From Gammaproteobacteria bacterium (GTDB taxonomy: Bacteria > Pseudomonadota > Gammaproteobacteria > S012-40): a stretch of DNA of 9,722 nt. The translations under genes and the position numbers were made by a program. Location: positions 1 to 9,722 of the forward strand of contig JAOTSL010000104.1 of NCBI GenBank assembly GCA_029864945.1, read 5' to 3'. The notes below the pieces were generated by a model. It saw nothing but the letters and a program-made list of their open reading frames with translations. It did not search any database and was not told the origin of the DNA. This document shows, piece by piece, positions 1-7,543 of the stretch (positions are counted from its first letter, which is position 1; each line of letters begins with the position of its first letter).

Positions 1-622
1 CGTCTTCTAACGTGGACAACGCCTCATCAGTCACAAAAGTCACAATCATTGGGTGTATTTTTATCCAAGACTCGGCAGACTCCATATTGTCATCCTGACG
101 GTATTCCAATAATCTCAACTGACGTAAACGACTAAAAACCCGTTTGCGATCCACTACTTTATCGGGCAACGAGCGACTCAACAGATTCTTCATAGCGATG
201 CTAATACTTTCGATAGATTCTGTAACAAAACCCGCATCATCAAGCTGACCTTCACGTAATGCTTTGTCGTATTGCAATCTGAGCACAAGTAAAAGCGCGA
301 CTTCATCCTGTCGTAAACGGGCGCGCAAACCACCTGCAAATGCGGTTTCGTCAGCATCATCCATCCCTGGAATATGCGCTCCCGGTGGATACAAGCGCAG
401 ATATGAAAAATGACGCTCATGCAAAATACGTATGCCGATGAGTCGTAAATATTCCACAACGATATCTTCAATCCGTAAATAGCGATCGTATAACGCTTGT
501 TCTGTCTGATTTTCAGTGCGGCAAAGCACACCGTTATTTAGCAAGCGCAAACAAAGTTCACGAAACTCATCCAGACCAACACCCTCTTTATCTAGGGCTT
601 CAACTAAGGTTTCAGTCAGCAT
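1..622 (-). CDS. jetB: Wadjet/MksBEF KITE subunit JetB/MksE (DUF4194), partial
   Basis: This is the KITE (winged-helix) subunit of a Wadjet/MksBEFG SMC complex, a cytoplasmic machine that recognises and cleaves small circular plasmids. The frame opens at ATG 622 and stays open to the left edge, giving 207 residues without the C-terminus. Family-like features seen are the N-terminal helical part (ELCLRLLNNGVLCR), a central segment around YLRLIGIRILHERHFSYLRL, a basic RKRVFSRLRQLRLLEY winged-helix region, and IHPMIVTFVTDEAL near the cut end. Full-length relatives are only a little longer, so most of the protein is present. The start lies inside the 3' end of jetA (11-nt overlap), so the two are probably translationally coupled. 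The assignment to DUF4194 is by recognition of the sequence pattern plus the jetA neighbour. The SMC ATPase JetC and the nuclease JetD should lie beyond position 1. Confidence 0.8.
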   Translation of the reverse strand, partial: MLTETLVEALDKEGVGLDEFRELCLRLLNNGVLCRTENQTEQALYDRYLRIEDIVVEYLRLIGIRILHERHFSYLRLYPPGAHIPGMDDADETAFAGGLRARLRQDEVALLLVLRLQYDKALREGQLDDAGFVTESIESISIAMKNLLSRSLPDKVVDRKRVFSRLRQLRLLEYRQDDNMESAESWIKIHPMIVTFVTDEALSTLED

Positions 623-2066
623 GATTAAGACTACCTCTCTCAATTAATTCAATGGTGAACTCATCCGTGAGATCAAAATAATCAGTCTTCACCCGGTTTC
701 CAGACGCCTCAACTTTAAATGCAAACTCACTGGAGGACGCGCCTCCAACTTCAATCATATGAGCACTCATTAATAAATCCCTAGCGTCTTTTATCGGCAA
801 ATTTTGGCTGTGAATACGATGTCCATCAGCTAAAGCATTTATCAAATATTCTCGTTGTGTTTTGCTATTAAAAACAAACGCGAGATCCACCGCTGTTTGA
901 ACGAATATTTCTTTACGTGAATGCTGGTCGTTATCTTTGTGTTCGTCGATGGAACTGTCCATTAACCTTTGTTTTCGCTCAGCATGAATTCGCAAATTAT
1001 CAGTATCAACAAAACCAACATTTAATGACGCTAATGCTTTACCCGTTTCCTCCAGCGCATTTGCCTGAACATGCTCGGATGCTTTTTTTAGTTTGTTACA
1101 CAGAGCATATAGATGAACCCGCACACCAGTACCCGCATAACTAAGCTGGCGAATAATAATATCTGCTCGACGTGTGAAATTGTTTAAGGCTTCGCGCAGC
1201 GCAGGTAACATGATGATAGACGCGCTGTGCATACGCGTTTCGATACCATCGAGTATCATCAAATACACAGAGTCGTCATGTACCACGATCAACTCTGGCG
1301 CGGCTCGTCTCAAGTCTTTTTCTGCTTTTGTCTTAAATGTTTTATGTTTACGGCGGGCTTTGGCAATTAATTCGCTGATTTCATCACGGTACTTTTCAAC
1401 CGAATCAGCCGATAGACGAATCGCCAAATCAGGCATAAAACGTTGCTCCATAAAATCAAAAAATTCATCGGAGGCTCGCTGAACAACTTGCTGCGCCTCA
1501 ACCTCTTTCACCAGTTGGCGTTTACGCTCTTCAAGCTCAGCAATCACGTCAGAAAAATCAGAAATAATACGTTCGGAATACTCAAAGGCGTCGAGTAAAT
1601 CGTGAACTTCACCGTTATTGATAAAAGACTGGAGCGCATTTCGTGTATTACGCGTATTACGGTGACGAGTACGAAACTTTCCACCCGAAGCCTCAACCAT
1701 TGGTTGTGTAAACAAACGACCATAACGTGAAAAAGCGTAGGTACTGTGCAGCGTTGCTTCATCCATGTGTCGCTCTAGCCAACCATGTTCCAGCAACTGA
1801 TTTAATACCCAGTTGGCCTGCTCTCGCTGGTTTTTAACCGGTACAGTAAACTCATCCGATGCATCATCCTCAAGCACAGGGCTTCGTGCTATGCCTTCTT
1901 CAAGAATTTCAATTACCTGTTCTCGATTAAAGCTACGACTATAATCAGCTAGCGAGCCATATAAACGCTGATAAAACGTACTCAGGCAATCAACGATTTG
2001 ACCTCGATACTTGCCATTAAGCGGCTTAAAGAACTGTAGTTTTTGCTCGGTAAAGAATTGGGACAT
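612..2066 (-). CDS. jetA: Wadjet/MksBEF kleisin subunit JetA/MksF
   Basis: This is the likely kleisin subunit (JetA/MksF) that bridges the SMC heads and binds the KITE subunit JetB in a Wadjet plasmid-defence complex. The product has 484 residues, close to the family's usual length. It opens MSQFFTEQKLQFFKPLNG, a typical N-terminal winged-helix start. Next comes a helical, charged middle with coiled-coil character (about residues 150-255, e.g. VIAELEERKRQLVKEVEAQQ), then a long helical region. A second predicted winged-helix part lies at about 385-484. ATG 2066 was chosen. An in-frame TTG at 2087 would add seven residues, but neither start has a clear ribosome-binding site. The gene is first in its operon and overlaps jetB. 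A small RNTRNT repeat occurs near residue 140. Identification rests on overall pattern and on the adjacent DUF4194 gene. The Wadjet subtype cannot be told from this part. Confidence 0.75.
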   Translation of the reverse strand: MSQFFTEQKLQFFKPLNGKYRGQIVDCLSTFYQRLYGSLADYSRSFNREQVIEILEEGIARSPVLEDDASDEFTVPVKNQREQANWVLNQLLEHGWLERHMDEATLHSTYAFSRYGRLFTQPMVEASGGKFRTRHRNTRNTRNALQSFINNGEVHDLLDAFEYSERIISDFSDVIAELEERKRQLVKEVEAQQVVQRASDEFFDFMEQRFMPDLAIRLSADSVEKYRDEISELIAKARRKHKTFKTKAEKDLRRAAPELIVVHDDSVYLMILDGIETRMHSASIIMLPALREALNNFTRRADIIIRQLSYAGTGVRVHLYALCNKLKKASEHVQANALEETGKALASLNVGFVDTDNLRIHAERKQRLMDSSIDEHKDNDQHSRKEIFVQTAVDLAFVFNSKTQREYLINALADGHRIHSQNLPIKDARDLLMSAHMIEVGGASSSEFAFKVEASGNRVKTDYFDLTDEFTIELIERGSLNHAD

Positions 2067-2196
2067 ATAGGCGACTTGAAGGCTCAATAAATAACAATGT
2101 AGCCGCGTATTTTAACTGATTTTTATGATTAAGTCTGGACGGGTTTTAGATTAGAAAATGAGGTTAATATGAGGGGTTTTCGTACGCACTATAACC

Positions 2197-2233
2197 AAAA
2201 ACCCCTTGCAACATGTTCATACAAGGGGTTTTT
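2197..2233. terminator. Strong symmetrical rho-independent terminator
   Basis: A perfect 12-bp stem (AAAAACCCCTTG paired with CAAGGGGTTTTT) surrounds a 13-nt loop. Because the outer stem is A-rich on one side and T-rich on the other, it ends in a U-tract on either strand. It sits 20 nt beyond the stop of the minus-strand barrel protein gene, which it should terminate. It also shields the jetA promoter region from read-through. Confidence 0.85.
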
Positions 2234-2253
2234 AAACAAAAATGGCGATTTAT

Positions 2254-2985
2254 TTAAAATCTAAATCCCATTTTTATAGTGTGTGACTGCGAGTCACCAG
2301 TTTGATCTGTCTCATATACAAAATTAATAAGACCTAAGTTTACATTTAAACCGACAAACCATTTACTCATGGAAGCATCACCTTCAAGAGGCTTTAAAGC
2401 AGAAAGAACAGGATCCAGTAAGCCAAGACCAATTTTTGAATTAGCCCAAACCTGACCAACACCAGCATAAGGCGTTAACATTAAAAATCCTTTTGAAACC
2501 GTTAACTCGACACTTTTAGTTGTAAAATCAACATCATCTACACCAAGAATAGTCGTATAAGCTCCACGGATTGCAACGGCAGGTAATGCAATATTACCGC
2601 CTATTGGGCTATATCGTACTTCACCACCAGCAAACGCTATATCTGTAGAAGGTACTTTCGAATACACGAACCCCAGATCAAACCCCATTGGCAAACCTTT
2701 GTGAACATGTAATTTAGGTAATGGCAAAAATGAAACATCAGTATTACCAATCGCTGATCCCCACTGATCAATACCTGATAATTTAGTACCTGTGACTTCT
2801 ATTCCAATATCTATCCCCAACAACCCCAATGGTTCAGCTGGCGTAACTCCCTTGTAACTCAATGCAGCACCTAACTCTTCAGTTAAAGCATTCACATCAG
2901 ATTTATCAAGACTACCTATTGCCCATGATGAACTAGCCACCGCCGATAAAGCTAATCCTGCTATTAAGGATTTAACTGGTTTCAT
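2254..2985 (-). CDS. Exported outer-membrane beta-barrel protein, unknown function
   Basis: A 243-residue exported protein. The second of two close ATGs (2985) is chosen because AAGGAG lies 9 nt before it, whereas the first ATG (2994) directly abuts that ribosome-binding site. The N-terminus is a clear Sec signal peptide (MKPVKSLIAGLALSAVASSSWA, residues 1-22, in two overlapping stretches: basic head, hydrophobic core, small residues before the cut). The mature part is rich in glycine and in alternating hydrophobic/polar strands (e.g. FDLGFVYSKV, ELTVSKGFLMLTPYAGVGQV, KWFVGLNVNLGLINFVYET). It ends HTIKMGFRF, with the terminal Phe typical of a BAM-recognised outer-membrane barrel of roughly 8-12 strands. 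I do not recognise a named family, and a transport or structural role would be a guess. It is a single gene with its own promoter and terminator. Confidence 0.75.
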   Translation of the reverse strand: MKPVKSLIAGLALSAVASSSWAIGSLDKSDVNALTEELGAALSYKGVTPAEPLGLLGIDIGIEVTGTKLSGIDQWGSAIGNTDVSFLPLPKLHVHKGLPMGFDLGFVYSKVPSTDIAFAGGEVRYSPIGGNIALPAVAIRGAYTTILGVDDVDFTTKSVELTVSKGFLMLTPYAGVGQVWANSKIGLGLLDPVLSALKPLEGDASMSKWFVGLNVNLGLINFVYETDQTGDSQSHTIKMGFRF

Positions 2986-3026
2986 ACGATACATCTCCTT
3001 TTTCCAAATTATTCTGGATCACTGCT

Positions 3027-3056
3027 ATTTAATGTAGCGAGTATCCTGCTCGTAAA
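3027..3056 (-). promoter_or_regulatory. Probable sigma-70 promoter of the barrel protein gene
   Basis: Read on the minus strand, TTTACG (-35, 3051-3056) is separated by 18 nt from TTAAAT (-10, 3027-3032). Both are near-consensus. A start of transcription near 3020 would leave a leader of about 35 nt before ATG 2985, including its AAGGAG site. The assignment is by eye only. Confidence 0.4.
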
Positions 3057-3059
3057 TCG

Positions 3060-3424
3060 TTTACTTAAATCTCTTACCTTTACCCCAACAACAGAGCATT
3101 CATATATTGCAATTAATCTTAGTGTGCTTATTATCAATATTCAAATCATTATTTAAAAACATAACGTTATCAGCTTTCCGGCAGTTCTAGTTTGACTGCC
3201 ATCACAAAATTGAACCAAATAAGAAATTATCCCCCCGCCCGTCTTCAAATACTTCACCAGTACCGTCAAAAAATGAACGGCCAATCCACTCCTTCAGAAA
3301 AAACAGTCAAATTTCGTACCAAATATACTTATTTAATAAGAACTTAGTCCATATTCTTGAGCTTACACCTAGATTTTGTGTATTATCCTTTCTAAACGAT
3401 GAACCTAATACAGCAAAAACCATC
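3060..3424. other. Gene-free AT-rich stretch
   Basis: No convincing open frame, RNA gene or repeat family is visible here on either strand. The only structure noted is a short inverted repeat, GGCAGT (3180-3185) with ACTGCC (3195-3200), without a T-tract. The stretch separates the divergent barrel gene and Calx-beta operon, so it probably holds only regulatory DNA. Confidence 0.5.
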
Positions 3425-3429
3425 AAATA

Positions 3430-3445
3430 TGTGATAGAAATCACA
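3430..3445 (+). promoter_or_regulatory. CRP (cAMP receptor protein) binding site
   Basis: TGTGA-TAGAAA-TCACA has both consensus half-sites of the gammaproteobacterial CRP operator with the correct 6-nt spacer. The centre (3437.5) is about 52 nt before the transcription start inferred from the TATAAT box downstream. That is not one of the two standard spacings (-41.5 or -61.5), so the mode of action is unclear. It most likely makes the downstream Calx-beta/DUF1566 operon responsive to carbon status. Confidence 0.65.
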
Positions 3446-3477
3446 GACTCATTAAGCTAATTAGACTTTTAAGCGAA

Positions 3478-3483
3478 TATAAT
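3478..3483 (+). promoter_or_regulatory. -10 box of the Calx-beta/DUF1566 operon promoter
   Basis: A perfect TATAAT with no recognisable -35 hexamer at 16-18 nt upstream, as expected for an activator-dependent promoter. Transcription would begin near 3490. That is only about 10 nt before the AGGA ribosome-binding site at 3501-3504, which supports translation starting in the 3511-3514 region rather than at GTG 3733. Confidence 0.5.
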
Positions 3484-3500
3484 ACATAGAGTTAACGACC

Positions 3501-3516
3501 AGGAAATCAAATTATT
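3501..3516 (+). promoter_or_regulatory. Ribosome-binding site with probable ATT start codon
   Basis: AGGA (3501-3504) is followed by two in-frame ATT codons at 3511 and 3514. An in-frame stop at 3493-3495 excludes any start further upstream. No ATG, GTG or TTG occurs in this frame before GTG 3733, yet the codons from 3514 encode a complete lipoprotein signal peptide. ATT at 3514, 9 nt after AGGA and followed by Lys-Arg codons, is the best initiator. ATT at 3511 (6 nt) is the alternative. Confidence 0.5.
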
Positions 3517-5208
3517 AAACGCCATATTCCATTTATCTTCGCTTTATCGGTAAGCCTTGTTTTACTTTTTACAGGCTGCGCCCCGCAACCTGAGTCTGAA
3601 AGTGCACCTGCAGCCACAACCGCGCCGGATCTCAGATATCTACCAGTTATCAGCTTTTCTTTTGGGGAGCAACAAGCCAACGACTCCAGCATTACCAGTA
3701 GCGTATTCTCCACAAGAGAAGATGTCGGTACAGTGTCTATTTTAGCGACCTTATCCAAGGCCTCAGAAAGCGATGTGTCTTTTCTATTTGGCTACAATAG
3801 TAGTAGCTCCAGCGCCGACAACCTTAATGATTTCTTGTTACAGACACCTAACGACCTTTCTGGGCGACCCACCGGGACTAGTGACACAGTAACGTTTGAA
3901 CCTGGCGAGACAACAAAAAGTATTAGATTAAACGTAGTCGCTGACGACATTTATGAAGGAAGTGAAGTTATCAGTTTTGTGATACTCAACAACCCGCAAG
4001 GTAAGCTGCAGTCCACTGTCAACCTGCCTATTGATGCAAGCAAACGCTTCTTCTTTCAAATTAATGTTGAAGATGACGAATCTACTCCTGTCGTTAATAT
4101 TTCAAAGGTTATAGTAGCGAATAATCCGGTATCGGATCTAGCAAATAATATAAACGTAAATGAAGATCAGTCGGTGGCAATTACCGTATCATTACCTGAA
4201 TCTAAGAGCGGCTTCGATTTAAAAGTGAAATTTGAACTAACACCCGGACCAAATGCGGTGGAAGGTCTCGATTATGCATTTCCTTTTTCCGAAAACCGTC
4301 TCACTCCAACGGACATAACAAGTGAAATTATTATTCCCGCCACTACCGCCGCCCTCACTTTTTATCTCCCTATTTATCCTGACCTGATACTAGAGGATCC
4401 AGAAACCCTAACCCTTACACTATTAAGTGGAGACGATTATATCGTTACCACAACAAATACAAGTACGATTACCATCGTCATCAACGACGACGGTAATAAC
4501 GGCATCGCATTAAATGACACTGGCATCAATACCTGTTATGTAGATAATAATACTCCTTGGGTATGCAATGATGTTGGCGAATTCCCGCAACAAGATGGCG
4601 CTGTTATCGGCGGTAATGGACCTCGTTTTTTAAAATATCTTTATGTAAAAGAAGCATCAACAGGCTTAATGAGTGGTCTTGCACCTGGAGCAGACTGGAA
4701 TTGCGTCTATGACCAAAACACAGGTCTATTATGGGAAATCCCAAAAAACCGCAATGAAACGTATACCTGGTACAACAGCAACCCAACAACGAATGGTGGG
4801 GCTGATGGCATTAAAATCGACAACAGCACTCCCGGATCTTCTAATGTAGTTTCAACTAGAAGTACTCAGGACCACATAAATGAATTAAATGAAAAAGACT
4901 TTACTACTATCGACAATAGACTCTGCGAAATAGGTAACTGGCGATTACCTAAATTAAACGAGCTATTATCGATTATGTCTTTTGAAACACCTGAAACCAA
5001 CTTAGTTTTTTTAGACTCAACTTTTTTCCCCACCCCTAGTTTCACTGAATTATTCTATTACTGGACATCAACACCTTCGGCCATCTCAACAAAGCACGCC
5101 TGGTGTGTTTTTTTGGGAAAATCAACAAAAGACTCTGTGAAAGTTTGTAACAAAACGGAAGATGCACTACCAGCTATCATGGTAAACGCAACGAAAATAA
5201 ACCTTTAG
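3514..5208 (+). CDS. Calx-beta / Lcl_C (DUF1566) domain lipoprotein, ATT start
   Basis: A cell-envelope or surface lipoprotein, 564 residues if begun at ATT 3514. It has a basic head, a hydrophobic core and the lipobox LFTGC with lipidated Cys22. A Ser/Ala/Pro-rich linker follows, then two Calx-beta-like modules: about 48-188 (VTFEPGETTKSI, then ADDIYEGSEVISFVILNNPQG, ending VEDDES) and about 192-327 (GLDYAFPF, LEDPETLTLTLL, ending INDDG). The acidic loops suggest calcium binding. The C-terminal part (about 395-558) is an Lcl_C/DUF1566 domain with DQNTGLLWE, NWRLPKLNELLSI, FFP and YWTSTPS. In Legionella the related Lcl C-terminal domain belongs to a surface adhesin, so adhesion or matrix binding is a fair inference but not shown. 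The gene lies 25 nt before a second DUF1566 gene, with which it shares an operon under a CRP-type site. GTG 3733 would also be a legal start but would remove the signal peptide and part of the first module. Confidence 0.72.
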   Translation: MKRHIPFIFALSVSLVLLFTGCAPQPESESAPAATTAPDLRYLPVISFSFGEQQANDSSITSSVFSTREDVGTVSILATLSKASESDVSFLFGYNSSSSSADNLNDFLLQTPNDLSGRPTGTSDTVTFEPGETTKSIRLNVVADDIYEGSEVISFVILNNPQGKLQSTVNLPIDASKRFFFQINVEDDESTPVVNISKVIVANNPVSDLANNINVNEDQSVAITVSLPESKSGFDLKVKFELTPGPNAVEGLDYAFPFSENRLTPTDITSEIIIPATTAALTFYLPIYPDLILEDPETLTLTLLSGDDYIVTTTNTSTITIVINDDGNNGIALNDTGINTCYVDNNTPWVCNDVGEFPQQDGAVIGGNGPRFLKYLYVKEASTGLMSGLAPGADWNCVYDQNTGLLWEIPKNRNETYTWYNSNPTTNGGADGIKIDNSTPGSSNVVSTRSTQDHINELNEKDFTTIDNRLCEIGNWRLPKLNELLSIMSFETPETNLVFLDSTFFPTPSFTELFYYWTSTPSAISTKHAWCVFLGKSTKDSVKVCNKTEDALPAIMVNATKINL

Positions 5209-5233
5209 CAACGACACTATTAATAACGATTCT

Positions 5234-5815
5234 ATGAAAATTTTAAATAACATCCAGACAACATCAACATACACTTTGTCATTAGTCACGCTAATGATGC
5301 TCTCACCATTAGTCGACGCTCAAGTGTGCAATAAAACACAGACACCTCAAACAGTATCGGCAAGAAATTTTATAGACCCAGACACCTTAACCCCTATTAC
5401 CGAAGGCGCTCCGGCCTCAGTAAAAGACGTGATCACGGGTCTTATTTGGAATCGTTGTATTTACGGGCAACACTGGGACGCCGACACGCAACAATGCATC
5501 GGCAGCCCAATGCTTGTTACATGGTCTGAAGCATTGTCGGTTGCATTCGATGCTGGCTGGCGAGTCCCTAATATAAAAGAATTAAACTCGATTCTTGATT
5601 TGCAATGCATCAGCCCACCGTTTGATCTATTTATTTTCCCTGACACATTTGCATCTGAAGCTCATGGCTTGTGGACATCATCTCCGCACGTCCCTACCCC
5701 AGACCCAGAAAACCCTATAACAACAACTAGCGCATGGTACATAGATCTAAGTTTAGGTAAAATGAACTATCATGAAATTAGCTCAAAAAATTTCGTCAGA
5801 TTTGTAAAAGACTAA
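5234..5815 (+). CDS. Secreted DUF1566 (Lcl_C) domain protein
   Basis: A 193-residue exported protein. The signal peptide covers about residues 1-29, with cleavage likely after VDA (SPLVDA|QVC). It has no lipobox, so it should be periplasmic or secreted. The rest is one Lcl_C/DUF1566 domain: DVITGLIWNRC (65-75), a short loop GQHWDADTQQC (78-88), TWSEAL, GWRVPNIKELNSIL (108-121), IFPDTF and GLWTSSP (145-151), and a C-terminal FVRFVKD. Four cysteines (32, 75, 88, 125) could form disulphides outside the cytoplasm. It shares its key motifs (TGL.W, WR.P...EL.SI, WTS.P) with the C-terminus of the preceding Calx-beta lipoprotein. The two probably arose from one domain family and may act together at the surface, which is inference. 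The ribosome-binding site is weak, so translation may depend on the upstream gene. Confidence 0.8.
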   Translation: MKILNNIQTTSTYTLSLVTLMMLSPLVDAQVCNKTQTPQTVSARNFIDPDTLTPITEGAPASVKDVITGLIWNRCIYGQHWDADTQQCIGSPMLVTWSEALSVAFDAGWRVPNIKELNSILDLQCISPPFDLFIFPDTFASEAHGLWTSSPHVPTPDPENPITTTSAWYIDLSLGKMNYHEISSKNFVRFVKD

Positions 5816-5833
5816 TAAATAAAACCTTTACCG

Positions 5834-6250
5834 TCATGCACAGCTGTGTTTTTCAGCTGGATCAGTTAGCCACTTTCCAATAATGTCAGCTTTGTTTTTA
5901 TCTCCCTTATGACTAGCATAAACATTTACAAGGGTCTGTTTATCCGCTTCGTAGGTCATATCAAGCATAAGAATCACATCATGTTCCGCCATTGCGTAAA
6001 CATATTCCAATGTAATATTTGCTGTTTTAGTACCATTATCCCTGCTTCCTACTACTGTCAATTGTTTGGTAGTCGGCTGATTAAGATAACAAGTACGACT
6101 TTGTTTCAGTAAATTATCAAAAACCTGCTGATAGGATTGTTTAACCGAAAAAGTGGTGGCATAAGCAGGATTTTGCCGAATACTTTCTTTGGTAATCGGG
6201 CCGGAACATGCTGTCAGTACAACTAATGACATGAGAATCAAATATTTCAT
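5834..6250 (-). CDS. Small lipoprotein, unknown function
   Basis: A 138-residue lipoprotein. ATG 6250 is preferred because AAAAGG lies 7 nt upstream. A TTG two codons earlier would sit too close to that site. The signal peptide is short (MKYLILMSLVVLTAC) with lipobox LTAC and lipidated Cys15. Ser at +2 suggests sorting to the outer membrane by the usual Lol rule. The mature part has an AYATTFSVKQSYQQVFDNLL helix, then alternating strands (ITLEYVYAM, DVILMLDMTYEA, LVNVYASH) and a helical tail. Two further cysteines (one near residue 54, one at the second-last position) could pair. This resembles small alpha/beta lipoproteins of unknown role. I do not recognise a named family. It converges on the DUF1566 operon with only 18 nt between the stops and is divergent from trmA. 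Confidence 0.7.
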   Translation of the reverse strand: MKYLILMSLVVLTACSGPITKESIRQNPAYATTFSVKQSYQQVFDNLLKQSRTCYLNQPTTKQLTVVGSRDNGTKTANITLEYVYAMAEHDVILMLDMTYEADKQTLVNVYASHKGDKNKADIIGKWLTDPAEKHSCA

Positions 6251-6439
6251 TCGCAAACCTTTTGTAAGTTTTTTTTAATTTATTATTCATTGCAGTTACG
6301 CCGCCAACCTGATGATGCCTGCGTAAATTAGTGATAGAATCCGCTTAGATATAGCACAATTTAAAAACACATGCCAATTGACTGTTTTTTAAACTGAACT
6401 TGACATTAAAACAACGATTCCACCTTAAATAAGAAGCAC

Positions 6440-7543
6440 ATGAACGATAAATCCCCACTAGATTGCAAACAGAACTATAAAACCCTGTTATGCGAAAAAA
6501 CAGCAAAATTAAAGCAACTATTCTCTAATGTAACAATTCCTGAAATTAGCGTTTTTGAATCGCCTGAAATACATTTTCGCATGCGTGCAGAATTTCGCAT
6601 ATGGCATACCGGGGACGAACTCAATTATGTCATGTTCAAAAAAGGGGAGAAGAGAACCCCGGTTAATATTTACGAGTTCCCTAATGCATCCATTACTATA
6701 TCTCAAGTGATGTCCCCGCTGCTTGAGGCAATAAAAGAACACGAAACCCTCTCGCACAAACTCTTTGAGATCGATTTTTTAAGTACAACAACGGGCAAAC
6801 TGCTCGTCTCTCTCATTTATCACAAGCAACTTGATGCTGACTGGGAAGTCGCCGCTAATGAATTACAGGCGAAATTTGGCTTTGCACTTGTCGGACGCGC
6901 AAGAAAACAAAAAATAGTACTTGAGCAGGACTTTGTTATTGAAGAAATGCTCGTTGATAATTGCCTCTATCATTATCAGCAAGTCGAAAACAGCTTTACT
7001 CAACCTAACGCTTACATTTGTCAAAAAATGTTAAGTTGGGCTGCAGAACACACAATAAACAGTAAAGGTGACCTTCTGGAGCTATATTGTGGCAATGGGA
7101 ATTTCACTCTGCCACTTTCAAAAAACTTTGATAACGTGCTGGCAACTGAGGTATCAAAAACCTCTGTTAAATCCGCAAACTATAATATTGCTTTAAATAA
7201 AATTAATAACGTAAAAGTCGTACGTCTGTCCAGTGAAGAACTAACTCAAGCCTTAAATAAAACACGTGAATTTCGACGTCTTGCTGAAATCAATCTTGAA
7301 AACTATCAGTTTTCTGCTGTTTTTGTTGACCCGCCACGATCAGGTCTCGACAATGAAACGCTACAATTTATCAGTCAGTTTAATACCATTATCTATATAT
7401 CATGCAACCCAAGTTCTTTAATTGAAAATATTCAAAAGCTTGACCAACATGCCATTGAGCGAATCGCACTTTTTGACCAGTTTCCTTTTACAGATCATAT
7501 TGAGTGTGGCGTCATTTTAAAAAGCATTAAATCAAATGAATGA
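6440..7543 (+). CDS. trmA: tRNA (uracil(54)-C5)-methyltransferase TrmA
   Basis: A cytoplasmic SAM-dependent enzyme that makes ribothymidine at position 54 in the T-loop of tRNAs (and acts on tmRNA in E. coli). The product has 367 residues; E. coli TrmA has 366. Visible family features are an N-terminal RNA-contacting part with FRMRAEFRIWH (46-56), FTQPN (186-190), SAM-binding motif I LLELYCGNGNFTLPL (212-226), and VDPPRSGLD (296-304). The catalytic nucleophile Cys322 is in YISCNPSSL, and the general base Glu355 is in DHIECGVIL. All expected active-site residues are present and the length is complete. ATG 6440 follows an AAGAAG sequence. The gene overlaps the next one, an S24 protease gene, by 8 nt, so the two are co-transcribed and probably translationally coupled. 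Confidence 0.95.
   Translation: MNDKSPLDCKQNYKTLLCEKTAKLKQLFSNVTIPEISVFESPEIHFRMRAEFRIWHTGDELNYVMFKKGEKRTPVNIYEFPNASITISQVMSPLLEAIKEHETLSHKLFEIDFLSTTTGKLLVSLIYHKQLDADWEVAANELQAKFGFALVGRARKQKIVLEQDFVIEEMLVDNCLYHYQQVENSFTQPNAYICQKMLSWAAEHTINSKGDLLELYCGNGNFTLPLSKNFDNVLATEVSKTSVKSANYNIALNKINNVKVVRLSSEELTQALNKTREFRRLAEINLENYQFSAVFVDPPRSGLDNETLQFISQFNTIIYISCNPSSLIENIQKLDQHAIERIALFDQFPFTDHIECGVILKSIKSNE

Noticed and set aside
190..531. Open frame of 113 codons on the minus strand
   Set aside because: It overlaps jetB in another frame, and its translation has no family features.
917..1482. Two plus-strand open frames antisense to jetA
   Set aside because: They are shadows of the jetA coding frame, with no ribosome-binding sites and no recognisable protein.
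2067..2087. Upstream TTG start for jetA adding seven residues
   Set aside because: No ribosome-binding site precedes it, and ATG 2066 gives the usual MSQFF-type N-terminus of the family.
3180..3200. GGCAGT/ACTGCC hairpin in the intergenic stretch, considered as a terminator
   Set aside because: The stem is only 6 bp and no T-tract follows on either strand.
3507..3758. Minus-strand open frame across the lipoprotein signal region
   Set aside because: It is antisense to the clear signal peptide and Calx-beta coding frame; its sequence shows no motif.
6382..6396. CTG-N9-CTG resembling a LexA (SOS) box upstream of trmA and the UmuD-like gene
   Set aside because: The second half is CTG, not the CAG needed for the inverted repeat, and the spacing is wrong.
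6400..6430. TTGACA followed by TTAAAT as a trmA promoter
   Set aside because: The spacer is 19 nt and transcription would begin almost at the ATG, so it is not convincing.
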